Shown one piece after another: positions 45,852-57,475 of a DNA stretch of 64,000 bases. The stretch covers positions 41,957,979 through 42,021,978 of the forward strand of contig OX421963.1 in the NCBI GenBank assembly GCA_949128115.1, given 5' to 3'. The notes under the pieces were generated by a model. The model ran no database searches. It worked only from the letters and a program-made list of their open reading frames with translations, and had not been told where the DNA came from. The DNA is from Anaspis maculata (taxonomy: Eukaryota > Arthropoda > Insecta > Coleoptera > Scraptiidae). The stretch's first letter is position 1. Every line of letters starts with the position of its first letter. The translations under genes and the position numbers were made by a program.

Positions 45852-46694
45852 CCAGCATTCTCCCTTGATATAGTAGTAGTAGGTCTAATGTGCGTTGATA
45901 AGGTTGTTTAAAATTGCTTTGTCTTACTTGTCGAACCGGGGGCTTTAGGCTGGTATGAGCCTGTCAATTTTCGAAAAAATGGCCAAAAATTTACGTCATA
46001 AGGTACATGAATGAAACCAACTGGATTTTGTGTGGGAACATCCCCTTGATCGAAAATCTGGTCGTAGGACAAAAATTTTGGGGGCTTTCGGTCTATAAGA
46101 CAAGTTTGAAATTTTCAAAAAAGGACAAGAATTTATCAATTTTTCCATAGGCGTTTTGTTGACTAACCCACCAAGTGTGATTTATATTTGTAATCAGGAT
46201 GAAAAACGGAATCGATTTCCATGTCAAAATACAGGGTGTATGATTTGAAAAAAAAATTTCGATGTTGCACCCTGAAGCGAGGTACCATTAAAAAATTTTG
46301 TGGACAGATTCGAAACCTGCGTAAAGATCACGTGAGAATCGTTTTCTATTCCTAAAATTATGCCAAGAGAGAAGTCTCCAGGAGGAGGTAAATTTTGACC
46401 TTTTTTGAAAATTTCAAACTTGTCTCATGGACCGAGAGCCCCCAACAATTTTGTCTTATGACCCGATTTTTGATTAAGGGGATGTTCCCACACAAAAGCC
46501 CGTTGGTTTCATTCATGTACCTTATGACATAAATTTTTGACATTTTTCGAAAATTGACAACCCCATACCAGCCTCGAGACCAGCCTAAAGCCCCCGGTCT
46601 GACATGTAAGACAAAGAAATTTTTAACAACCTTATCAACGCACATTAGACCTACAGGGGTAAAATCATGTACCTTGCTCCAATTCTGAATCACC
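45852..46694. mobile_element. Palindromic element with CAGGGTGATTCAG right end
   Basis: The arms, about 45890-46160 and 46385-46655, are inverted copies (GTAGGTCTAATGTGCGTTGATAAG, CCGGGGGCTTTAGGCTGGT, GGTACATGAATGAAACCAAC, GGGGGCTTTCGGTC). The right terminus, CACCCTG at about 46691, is clear; the left terminus is eroded. The interior holds ACAGGGTGTATGA and TGCACCCTG, possibly a small nested element. Confidence 0.7.
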
Positions 46695-46755
46695 CTGCCA
46701 GGTATATAGGTACATAATAATTATATACCTACTCACCTATAAGTAGGTATACATA

Positions 46756-48519
46756 CAGGGTGATTAAAAATGTCGGACCACCTTGAAGATGCATGATATG
46801 GAGGGGTAGTAGGGTACTGGAAAGTTGTTTGAAATATTCTATCTATAGGTTTGTTTTGGCAGCGAGTTGCGGACGGTTTGCTAACTGTGATTCAGCGCGC
46901 ATACTCGACTCCAACCAGTTTTCAAGTGGTTGGAAAGTTTTTGCTGCAAGAACGCGTAGCGAGCGGTTCCAGTTGAAACTAGGGACACAACAACTTGTCA
47001 AGTTTTCCCCGCCAAGCTGAGGTCTTATTTAAGGGGTTTCTGATGCGACTAAAAAAGTTGTCGACGGAAATCGGTTTTATTTTATTTTTTTCGTCAAGTA
47101 CAAACTCATCCAAAAAGAAAATGTACAGACATTGCTATCAAATTTTGAAAATTTCCAAAATATTTTGAAAATATTTGAATTTGATTTTTGAAAATTCAAG
47201 AACTAGATAGCATCGACAATGTATCTTTCCTCAAGAAAGTCGCATGCAATTTAAACTTTCTATTTTCAAAAAAAAGGTACCAAAAATGACTTCTACTAAT
47301 TCACTTTTTCATGTCTACGAGAAATCATTTTTGGTGCCTTTTTTTGAAAATAAAAAGTTCATATTTGGCATGCGACTTTCTTGAGGAAAGACACATTGTC
47401 GATGCTATCTAGTTTTTGAATTTTCAAAAATCAAAATCAAAAATTTTCAAAAATTAGCAATATCCGTACATTTTCTTTTTGGAGGAGTTTCTACTTGACG
47501 AAAAAAAAAAAACCGATTCCCTTCAACAACTTTGTTAGTCGCATCAGAAACCCCTTAATAAATTTACCGAATTAATGTAAATATGTAACTTTCAGCGGGT
47601 AAAACTATTTTAAATTAACCTCGAAAATGCGTCTTTATTTACCTTTCTGTCACACTGTCACATTACGCGCCACGCCATCAATCAAAGATCGCCCGATTGC
47701 GAAGAAAGGCGTACGCATGCGTCTGATCACCAGTTTCTTTTTAATTCTCAAACTCCTCTGACCGTCCACAAACTGTTTTCGAACCGTTGGAGGCACCTGC
47801 CCAAACAGCTTACCAACAGTTGGCAACTCGAAGTTTACACTGCCCGAACGGCTTAACGGAAGCGCGCAGAATCCAAACGGTTGGAAACGGTTGTGTATCG
47901 CTGCCAAAACAAACCTTATGTCTTTTATTTTGAAGTTATGGAGGGACCGAAAGAGGGACAAACGTTGGTCCTTCAATTCCTCAATTTTCAATTTCCGTTG
48001 TTTCAAAGGATTTTAGCTAACTGTTTTTGGAAAAATAAGGAGTACAAAAAATTAACCCCTAAATCGGTATGGATCTGTTTTGTAAGAGAGGATCATAATC
48101 TACAAAAATTGAGTTTTCCTAAAAAATCAGAATCAAAAGAATTCTATTGAAATGAATTGTGTTCTAATGTCCTCTACATTATGTAAGTTATAAGACCACT
48201 ATGTGACTGTTCGCGGGCACTTTTAGAAAAAAATTATTTTCAGGATTCATTCATGACTCACCTGTATACAAAACAGAAGTCCATTACAGATTCAAAGGTT
48301 GATTTTTTGTACTCTTGTTTTTCCATAAACAGTTCACCAAAATCTTTTGAAACAACGAAAATAGAAGCGATCGAAGGACCAACTTTTCTTCCTCCATTAC
48401 TTCCAAATTGAAAGACATTTTGAAGACAAAAGAATTTTTTCAACATTTTTCCATCACTCTACTACTACACCTCCATATTACGCACCTTCAAAATGGTCCG
48501 ACACTTTTGAATAAGCCTG
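46756..48519. mobile_element. Palindromic element, CAGGGTGATTAAAAATGTCGG type
   Basis: Left TA-CAGGGTGATTAAAAATGTCGGACCA and right (complement) CAGGCTTATTCAAAAGTGTCGGACCA, both with TA. Arms include CCTTGAAGATGC/GGTGCG, TGGAGGG..GGACC and GTTTGTTTTGGCAGCGA. It is interrupted by a separate TTAA-flanked palindrome at 47033-47554. Confidence 0.8.
47033..47554. mobile_element. 522-bp palindrome with TTAA target
   Basis: Ends GGGGTTTCTGATGCGACTAA and its complement, flanked by TTAA at 47029-47032 and 47555-47558. The arms pair nearly to the centre (about 47310). TTAA targeting is known from piggyBac and Kolobok; the GGGG start is not the canonical piggyBac CCC, so the superfamily is open. Confidence 0.8.
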
Positions 48520-49601
48520 TAGGATGTAGGTACCTATTTCAGAAAAGGAGATTCATAACTGTCATTATTTTGAATATCTATGAGTTGGGCATGTCCTCCG
48601 TCCTCGGTACGTCAGCCTAGCATTGATCCAATACTAAATTATCCATGTCCATACTGGGGAAAAAATTGCACCAACTTACTAATGTGTACCACCCACAGTA
48701 GTATAAGACATGTTCTTTCGGAATCTGTACTGGCCAATTTGTGCAGGTTTATGGTAGGTTTGTTCCATCAAGAGGTTTCAAACAACTAGTCAGAGCCAGT
48801 AGAAATCGAGAAAATCAGTTTGCAAACTGATTTTGGCGCATGGAACCGATGCTGCACATTCAACTCCTGCGACGCACTGCTACCGCAGTGCTCCACAGTC
48901 GTTGATTCTGCAGGTACGATTCCATTCGAAATTATCATCGGTGATAATCATACCACTTGTTATATTATTACTGAGGGTACCATTACACTGAGGTGTGATT
49001 GATTTTTTTTTCATTATTATTATTAGTAGACCATGCAACAGACCGAAGTCTTACAACATGGCAGAGATCCGCATTATTTGTTACCTTAGACCATAATTCG
49101 CCGTATATCAGCCGCGGTGCAGTTGAAAATGTCAAATCTTTCCTGTACGTCATTGAGAATTTGGCAGAAGTCTCCGTCGTTTTTACTTCCCCGACCTTTT
49201 CTCTCACTTGGAAGGGAGAGTTATGTGATGATGCAGGAATACCGTTCTGACATGATAGCTGCCAAACCGTTAACCCCCGATCGACTTGAAATTTGGCAGA
49301 AAAATTGCTGACAAATAAGCTGATAAGTTTTTGGCTATCATCTGTCAAACCGAAGTGTCACTATCAAAAAATGCCAGAAGCTTTATATGGTGTCCCTTGC
49401 CAGGACCTTCAGGATTACTTGGTTCAGGAAACATTCATTTACTTCAACTCAAGTTTTATTGCACGTCTTCTATAGTACAAAAGCTGAACGAAAGTAAAGT
49501 GTTTTTCTAAGACGATAATGTTATCAACCTTTTTATTGCTACCGCCTTTTTCTCGACGGCACTTTTTAATACTATTTACATCTAAATTATTATTATACAT
49601 A
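48520..49601. other. Repeat-derived spacer, no gene
   Basis: About 49130-49400 resembles parts of repeat family B and its relatives (complement of AGCTTCTGACATTT, TGATAGTGACACTTCGG, TTTGACAGATGATAGCCAAAAAC). The 121-residue minus-strand frame 48983-49348 lies in this repeat and shows no domain. Confidence 0.4.
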
Positions 49602-50665
49602 CAGAGGGGTGCATAAAAAACGGCCACCGCTGTAGCATCGTTATTCCTTATCCGATCTTCAAAATTCGAAAACCAGTTTAAATGATATCATGTCTTCTAT
49701 GATTCGACAGTGAAAAATATTTATTTTTTATTATGATGCTTCTGAGCACTGACCGTCAAGTTTTGTTTTTCAAATGGCAACTATATTTTTTAAATTTCTT
49801 TTCTGATTCCTTACGCTTATCTGAATATAATGATGCATCAATATCACACTTTTTGTTATAAACACGAAGAAAAAAAATTAAACTGCGAAATTTTCACACA
49901 AAACAGTAGCGTCAGAACACCCACGATATGCACGCAATCCGCTAGGCTGGGTGCAAAATGATGTTCAAAAGCACATAGTAGGTCAGGCGTTTGGTTTTTC
50001 AAAATGTAAATGTCAGAATGTTTTCAAAGTCCGAAAGAAGCTGCCCGTCTCTAAGACTTGTTTATGCTCTATTTTTAGGTAAGGTACTATTTCATATTCT
50101 GTCAAGTGTGTATTGTGAAAATAAAAAATCAATAAGACCTTTCTTCCTGACAGGTCACAGTACATACTTGAAAAGATATAAAATAATAAGCTGAAAATAG
50201 AGAATAAAGACGTCTTACAGACAGACAGCTTTTTTTGGATTTTGAAAACATTTTGACATTTACATTCTGAAAAACCAAACGCCTGACCTACTATGTGCTT
50301 TTAAACATCATTTCGCACCCAACCTACCAGATTGCGTGCATATCGTGGGTGTAGTGATGCTACTATGATGTGTAAAAATTTCGCAGTTTCAATTTTTTTC
50401 TTCGTGTCTGATGATAAAATGTGTGATATTGATGCATCAATATATTCAGATAAGCATAAGGAATCCAAAAAGAAATTAAAAAAATGTTGTTGCCATTTGA
50501 AAAACACAGTTGACTATCAGTGCTCAGAAGCATCATGATCAAAAAAATATTTTCTACTGTCAAATCATGGAAGACATCGCACCATTTGAACTAGTTTTTG
50601 AATTTTGAAGATCGGATGAGGAATAACGATGCTACATTGGTGGCCGTTTTTGATGCACTCCTCTG
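49602..50665. mobile_element. Palindromic element, CAGAGGGGTGCAT type, 1.06 kb
   Basis: Ends TA-CAGAGGGGTGCATAAAAAACGG and (complement) CAGAGGAGTGCATCAAAAACGG-TA. The arms pair (GCATCGTTATTCC, CGATCTTCAAAATTC, CTGAGCACTG, TGATGCATCAATATCACA, GTGGGTG, TAGGTCAGGCGTTTGG) to a loop of about 150 bp near 50130. No coding capacity. Confidence 0.88.
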
Positions 50666-50667
50666 TA

Positions 50668-51475
50668 TATACAATACATTACACTTTATCTCACGAAACT
50701 TGACTTGCACTAGGTCATTTGAAAGCCCTTGAAAAACTGTATTCAGTACAGTTGAAAGTATTGCCCTATCTGTCATCTGTCAAGTAAGAAAAAATGTCAA
50801 AACTTTACCATTTGATCATTCAAAATCTACCCAATGGATTAAAACCAAATTTGGCAGGAAACAACACAACATAAGAGTCAAATTAAGTCTGCAGTTGCAG
50901 TTTTCCACCATTTTCTTCCACTCGGGCGTTATGAATTTAAAAATTTTTCCGTGTTTTGACCAGAACGACTCGCTTTTGGTGTAGGACTCGACTCATGAAC
51001 TCATTCTTGCACGGAGACTCACTTTTTTTTAAATCCAACTGATATCGAAAGTAGATTGGACTGGGCGTCGTGTAGACCCATTTTCAAAATCGACACGGTT
51101 CCTGTTTTCCAACGGTAATTTTTTCAAAACGAAATTTGCACATTCCGTGAATTGAAAAAAAACCTGCAGTGCAAACTTCGATATGCGGTGTGAGCCTCAA
51201 AAAATATTCATTTTAGGTGCAGACATGCTGGGAATGAAAGTTGGAGAAAAGATTGAATTGATTTTCTGAGGAAAAACTTTTGAAAATTTTGAAAACGGTT
51301 TTCGAGTTTTCCTCTCTGGAAAAACTGCAAATTTTGCACCTTTTTATCCCGTCAACAGATTTCAACTCTTTTTTTTTAAACAAGAGATAACTGGTTTTTG
51401 AACATTTTTCGACATTTTTTTCCAATTTTTCGGGAGTTTTCTGGTTGAAAATGTAAAATCGGCTGGGGTTTTGGC
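50668..51475 (-). repeat. Dispersed repeat family B, copy 2
   Basis: Inverse complement of 11155-11965 over about 800 bp. Its outer border is cut by the palindromic element at 49602-50665. Confidence 0.75.
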
Positions 51476-53445
51476 GACCGAACTTGAATGATGGAGCTTA
51501 AAGTGAAGCCTTAATTGACGATTTTCACAATAAGATGATGTGGAATAAGATTTGAGGTTTTCACGGAAAATTCCAATTTTCCTGACAAAATTTTTAATTT
51601 TCTGCAAAATGTCAATCTTTCTCTCTAATTTCAACGTCCCACCCGAAGAGACGTTTCCAACAAAAATTCCCATAATGTTCTGGATACAAGTCGGGAAAGT
51701 TTTGGGGTGGCATACATATAGGGTGACACAACCGATTTTTTGTTTCTTGAATTCTTCGATTTTACAAGAAGGATCTACAAATCTTTTACTGCAACAAAAA
51801 TTGTTTATTAACAGAATCAAAACTGCCTCCAGTTCTTCTTGCCGACCAGTCAACCTCTCATTTTTGAACAGACGAACGAAATTTGCCACTAATTGCAAGC
51901 TGACGACGAGAAAGCACTCAACTGTTTATTGTTTTGACACGTTAAAAATAAGCCTTTCTCTGGAAACCATCCGGTAAAAATACAGCGGCGATTCCAGATT
52001 TTTACAAAAATATTGATCCAGAAGCTCTCCGTCTCACACACACACCGCAAAAAGACGCACACGGACGCGGAATGTGCATGACCGCAGCGTTTGTTTGCTT
52101 TCGCCATTATTTTTGTTATTTCAATTAAGAAATTCCAGCGAACACAAACTAAATATAAATCTCAATTCAATCCGCATGAATGTGTTTGTGGTGGTGGTTT
52201 ATATTTTTAGCCTTGAGCAATTTCTGCCTGGAAAACTGATAACTGATTCCCAACCTGGAAAACAACTAGACGCGGTTTTTTTTTTCAGAAGTTTATCATC
52301 CACTGCACATACCTGCGGGAGAAGTATCCTGTTGAAATATTAAATTCACAAAAAATAATAAGCGGCGTACCTAGCGCAAAATATGCTAAGAATGTCACAT
52401 GTTCGCATTGTCTAACAAAAATATTTCGTTTATACAAGATAAGGAGCATTCAAAACAAACCTTCAGACATTTTCGGGTGCTGATGGTTTAGTTTTACAAT
52501 CAGCTTGAATTAATTATCGCGGTAGACTCGCTTATTATTTGATATTTTTTGAATGTGTCACTTTCCTATAATGCAAATGCGGCTATAGAATGTCATACTT
52601 CAGTCTGTTATCAAACATTAAAAATAATTCAAACGTCATCTTTTTTTTAATTATCACAAACTCGGTGAGATTATTTTTGCTGCGAAATCAATGACCTCTT
52701 TTATTGAACTGTTCGATTTAGTGCCTTACTACCATATTTTTGGTGATTTATTCATCATTTAAATCTAGAATAAGCTTTATACTATCTACAACTCAAAGTG
52801 CATACAAGTTTGCACCATACACTTTCACTGTCACACAAATTCTTGCTAAATCTGCACTTATAGTCCCAGGCTACGTGATATCACACCACCTTTGGATAGT
52901 CTACGTAGGAATATCATGCAGTTGGGAGTCATTTTCAACAGGTGTCATTTTGCTTTAAGCAACAAAACTCATTTCGCATTTTTGCATAATAAATAACGTT
53001 GAAGGATAATGCCGCTTTTAGAGAACAGTAGATGTGTTGCTTGTTACAGGCAAATGTATTTCAATAAGTTTGACTAAGCGTTGATGTTAGAGTTTCGAAA
53101 TTTCGAGTAAATCATTGCCACTTAAAGGTAAACTCTATTTTTGAACTCGTAATATTGGAGACGAAAACAATTAAAGTAAAAATAAGTTTATTATCTACTG
53201 TTTTATTGACATTCCGCCCAAATTTTGAAATGTGCTACCTACTCCCATTGCCCCTCGCATTGCCCTAAAACTTCGGTGAAACTTCTCGAAGAGATACGTA
53301 AATCTCAAGTTAATGCGATGCCATAAGAAGGTAGAGTTAAAGTTGAAACAGAAAATCTGCAGTTCATGTTTAACTGCAGCCAATGCTCGTTTTCTACCAA
53401 ATATCAAATGAAATAAAAAGAACAATTTTAGCCAAACAACTAAAA
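51476..53445. other. Intergenic; no gene established
   Basis: Two long overlapping opposite frames (51362-51898 minus, 51552-51977 plus) come from AT-rich repeat DNA and include a mariner-like end, ATAGGGTGACAC, near 51719. The minus-strand frame 53195-53425 ends in SFRAMRGAMGVGSTFQNL and is followed by an AATAAA on that strand (about 53185), so a terminal exon is conceivable but no family is recognised. 52000-53150 shows no repeat that I can trace elsewhere in the window. Confidence 0.35.
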
Positions 53446-53616
53446 ATGTCCAAATTGAAAATTGCTCAGTTTTTTGTTTACATCGTACAAATTTCCAAAC
53501 TTATCCATGGAGAATCAGTTCCAATGTCACACTCGAAAGCTGTGATTTGGAAAAAAAACTTTGAAATGCAGTCAAGGGCCCAGATCAGGCAAAAACTTCT
53601 TTCTAATTTTTCATGA
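53446..53616 (+). CDS. Small putative secreted peptide
   Basis: An ATG-initiated 56-residue frame. MSKLKIAQFFVYIVQISKLI is a good signal peptide (basic start, hydrophobic core) with a plausible cleavage after HG. The mature part would be about 33 residues, basic, without cysteines (ESVPMSHSKAVIWKKN.. to ..KLLSNFS-stop). No family recognised. AT-rich DNA makes chance hydrophobic starts common, so confidence is low. Confidence 0.25.
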   Translation: MSKLKIAQFFVYIVQISKLIHGESVPMSHSKAVIWKKNFEMQSRAQIRQKLLSNFS

Positions 53617-53929
53617 AAAATCATAATCTTTGTTCAACTGTTCTTTTTTTTTTAATTTTGTACTTTTTCCAAAATAGTTGTCCCAGTGTCACAAAAAAAA
53701 ACGTCGTCATGTCTGCCGCGGGATCTCTCATCGTAGCCATCTTTCCTGCAATCTCTTTGAAGATAATTAAAATAATCTGTAAAATCACCTTGATAATGCA
53801 ATATTATTTTTGTACACACACACTATTTGTTTCAATTACACGATTCAAGTAATAACAAAATTTATTAATTTGAAAGTACTTGATAAGCAATAACTGACTC
53901 AATGAAATCTGTTCAGTAAGTACTGCTTA

Positions 53930-54960
53930 AGTTATTGAACGTCAAACTTTTGGCTTTGACAGCTTATAGCTTTTGACAGGTGACAGATATGTCATAACTT
54001 CTACATGTCTTGAATAGAGTTCTCTAAGGGCTTTAAAATGAGCTATCAAAAATCAAAATCATTTGGTCAAAATTTCCTGTCATTTCATAGAAATGTGGGT
54101 ATTATCGACAATTATTTTTCCCAGTTTTGGCAGCCGTGATTGCCTGATGTCAACAAAATTTCAACCAAACGTTCCACCCGTCAGATACTATTTACGTACC
54201 AAGTTCCATCAAAATCAGTGGAATTTTTCCAATATCGCGAAAAAAACGGACGTTCCTATTTATTTATGTGCAAAGGTTTCACGCTTTCTATAAAGGGAAG
54301 TTTCGTGATCGAATGAAAAATGACATATGGATTGACATATTGGATTCCGAGACGCCAGACCATCGAGCATCCGCCTCGTATGCCCCAACACTGATGAGAC
54401 CCAAATAGGTCGAAACACGTGTCTGTTGGGTTTCGATGGTGGTGCTCGGTCGGTCTGGCGTGTAGGATTCCTCATCTTCAATATTTAATTATGTTTTGTG
54501 GTACACCTGACAGACGTTTCAGAGCCGAAAGCTCATTTTCTCATACCTTTCCCACTACCAAACGCATGTTCACACAGTTGTATTGCAATCGATCCAGAAA
54601 CCTCGGAAAAACGTGGGACAAGCCCATTTTTACTTGTTTTCCGAAGAAAATTGATTTGTGTATATTCAATTTGCACGCCTGATTTCAATTGGAGCTGCAC
54701 ATATTCCTCGACATATTCCATCAAGTCCCTGGCGGGTAGGTCTTCTTGCTGCAAACTAAATTTGGTTGAAATCCGTTCGCTACTTCTCGAGTTATTTGAC
54801 CTTGAAGTTTTTCTTTGATAGCTTATAACCTTTGACAGATGTCATCACTTTTACATGTTTTGAATAGAGTTTTCCAAGGGCTTCAAATCGAGCTATCAAA
54901 AGTCAAAATCGTTACGTCAAAATTTCCTATCACTCTTATGACATTAACATTTGCCGTTGT
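53930..54960 (+). repeat. Diverged direct repeats flanking the ribozyme
   Basis: Copy a (about 53960-54110) and copy b (about 54815-54950) share GACAGCTTATAGCTTTTGACAG/GATAGCTTATAACCTTTGACAG, CATGT.TTGAATAGAGTT, AAGGGCTT.AAA, GAGCTATCAAAA.TCAAAATC and GTCAAAATTTCCT, about 850 bp apart. Related pieces occur at 1655-1965 and 11850-12000. Confidence 0.65.
54384..54430 (+). ncRNA. Type I hammerhead ribozyme
   Basis: All core elements are present in order. Stem I 5' strand CCCAACA (54384-54390); conserved CTGATGA (54391-54397); stem II GACC (54398-54401), loop CAAATA, GGTC (54408-54411); conserved GAAA (54412-54415); short stem III (A54415-T422 and C416-G421) with tetraloop ACGT; cleavage triplet GTC (54421-54423); stem I 3' strand TGTTGGG (54424-54430), pairing perfectly with CCCAACA. 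Predicted self-cleavage is after C54423. Very short stem III with a palindromic loop is known from hammerheads in Penelope-like elements and retrozymes, which act as dimers. The ribozyme sits within a longer foldback, about 54343-54475 (GGATTCC..ACGCCAGACC and its complement), that extends stem I. Confidence 0.88.
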
Positions 54961-57344
54961 GAATCACGTTGTAAATCGCATTTTCTCTTATTTACCATGA
55001 ACCATACGTGCATACCAAATTTGGTCGCAATCGGTCAAACGGTTTAGAAATAAATTGGGGGGTCAAAAAAAAAACACCAACACACAGACCGACCGACACG
55101 GTATTTTTTTTAATTTCCGACAGATCTCGACGTTTTAGCTTACCTAAGGGGAGTCCAGAGAACGAATATATTTTTTTTTTCGCGATCAGCTTGTCATTTT
55201 TTGAAGAATTCGATGAGAAGTAAAAAATTTAATTCTTCCTGGCTGTTATTGAACTACTGCCACAGTGTAGCTATTCCACTTACCATTTTAAACCATTATT
55301 GTTTAACAATAATTATCACATGGTGGATGATCTCACGTCAACCATCCAGTAGACGATAGGATCAAAAATTGGGTCCTACGGTTCGCACAGAATTGACACC
55401 TTGTATGTACGAGTATGACCGTGAATACATATTTATTTTCTTTTCTTTTCCAAAAGCCGCTTATGCCGTTGAAGAACCCAGAAGTCTTGAATGCGATGCT
55501 CCGTTGAGAAAAATGATGATCTCGGTACTTTTTTTCTGTTGCAAATCTCAGAATTGTCCCCATCTTTCCTTTAGGTAGACTTCCTTTTCGCTTTCTCCTG
55601 CATATTCTCGTTAAGAGTCAAATAATTTTTCCAGTAACTGTAAAGCAGAGAGCCACCCTTGACATTTTGAAGTATTCAGAGCTGAGCAAGTTTCTGGAGA
55701 TTTTGACAACTACTATCGTTTCGGACAATTTTTTTGAATTTTTTGTCGATCTGACACTTCACTTTTGGCATGATCTTTCGATTTTGTGAACTAAATTCCT
55801 TTTGATCAGTCTTTTTGGCAAAAACAAAAAGTTAAGTAGCGAATAGCAGCACTTTCCTTCATGAGGGACATTTGGGTTTTTGATTTAATGATTCGTAAAA
55901 ATTATCATCGACGATCGAAATTACATCCACATAGATAAATACAGGGTGATTCAGGAGCACCTTGCCAAATAAAAACCCCAGATTCCTTGACTGAAATGAT
56001 GACGATTGACGCTGATTTCCCCCGATCTGCATGGAAGAGTGGAAAAGGTTATTCGGAATCAAGGAGTTGAAGCCTATATACTCAAGTGAAAGTTCTACAA
56101 AATAGTCTCATTCATCAGATTGTTTGTCAAGCCGCAATAGTTGAGATGAATTTTTGACATGAAGTCACTGACAGGACATCGTGACCTACCATGAAAAAAT
56201 TCCCTCAGATCTGGATATAACCATTAAAATTCCATCCGAGCTATTATATTTCGAATTCATAATCGATGCAGCATACTACACAGTTCAAAGTTGTAAACTG
56301 TTAAAGTTAATGTCCAATACTCCTCCGTGCAATAAAATTAATTCACTTGTATAGTTGCCTTCGGTATACGTGTTCTCAATGCGTAATTATGATAAAGGAA
56401 ATAGTAAATTATGACAGCGACAGTTTAAATCACAGCCAACTGTATTAATATGATGCAATGAAAACGATCCCGTTTAATTGAGCCAAAACTAGCGCAAGAG
56501 AACACTGTCCCCGAAAGGTTACAACAAATGACAAATAAATAAGTCCGACTCCAGAGTGAGCGTTGTTGGTATGACAGCATTGACAGTGGCCGACTACAAT
56601 AGAGTATCGAGCCGTCTTGATATATTATTTGAAACTTCCGGTTGTTACCTAATTGTTGTTTGTTGGTATTATTAAACGTGCGGTATGTGCGCGACCTGTG
56701 GTTTGTGGTCTGTGTGGCACCTTGCATCATTTAGATGCATGATGCATACGGACGAATTTAAATCTGACAGAACATTGACATTCAACAAAATGTACTTAAT
56801 GTACAAATCACGCAAGTGGGAGAGAAAGGTGTGTTTAATGACCAAATATAGATAATATGTCGTGTATGTATCGGACTTGATATGGAGATTGCGTGGCGCA
56901 ATTAAGAGTTCACGGCGTCGCGAAAACATTACGACTTGGTCGTTTTCTGTTTTTTCTACTCGGATTACAACTAAACTTACTAGAAATTTTAAAGATTTAC
57001 GATAGCTTTATGACTGCTCTCGCAAAATCACGCAAATCACCATAAGGAAGTCTGACGGCTCGTCTGACGGTGTACTTCAATTGCCGTGTCGGCGTCAGCC
57101 ACAATATATCATAATTTCTAGGGTGCCTCAGGTTGTGTTATACTTGAATGTCTACTTATTCAAAACATATAATGTGCGTGGATAGATAATACGTAGTAGG
57201 GCAAGAGCAGTCAGTTTTGCTACAGGGCAATTTAAATTGGCGTAACGTTGATTGAAGTGTTTCAAACTACTTATCATGGAAGTGTATCATTTTCCTAGTT
57301 AGGTAAGAAAGAGTTGAAATTATAAACCCGTGATACCAGATACC
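54961..57344. other. Intergenic, repeat tails, no gene
   Basis: 54990-55100 carries the ACCAAATTTGGTCGCAATCGG and GACCGACCGACA words typical of a dispersed repeat tail. At about 55939 a solitary mariner-like end, TACAGGGTGATTCAGGAGCAC, begins without a recognisable partner. The minus frames at 56425-56929 lack domains. Confidence 0.35.
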
Positions 57345-57475
57345 ACCCGGGGAGCGCATAGCATGTGGTACACTGCTCTAGTTGGATGATATCTCGACTG
57401 CAGCAACGCTGAGCGGGTCCGGATCTTGGATGGGAGATCGTCTGCGCCGGTAGATAGTGCCGGTAGACGAACCAC
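57345..57475 (+). pseudogene. 5S rRNA-derived relic
   Basis: TATCTCGACTGCAGCAACGCTGAGC, GGGTCCGG and CTTGGATGGGAGATCGTCTG (about 57390-57447) follow the order of the 5S internal promoter: box A (AAGCTAAGCAGGGTC), intermediate element and box C (TTGGATGGGAGACCGCCTGG). The upstream GATACCACCCGG could be the degraded 5' part. Spacing is shorter than in true 5S genes and there is no T-run terminator directly after, so a pseudogene or a 5S-headed SINE is more likely than a functional gene. Confidence 0.5.

Noticed and set aside
51362..51977. Two overlapping long ORFs on opposite strands
   Set aside because: Both lie in family B or AT-rich repeat sequence, no domain, and not conserved in the other family B copy.
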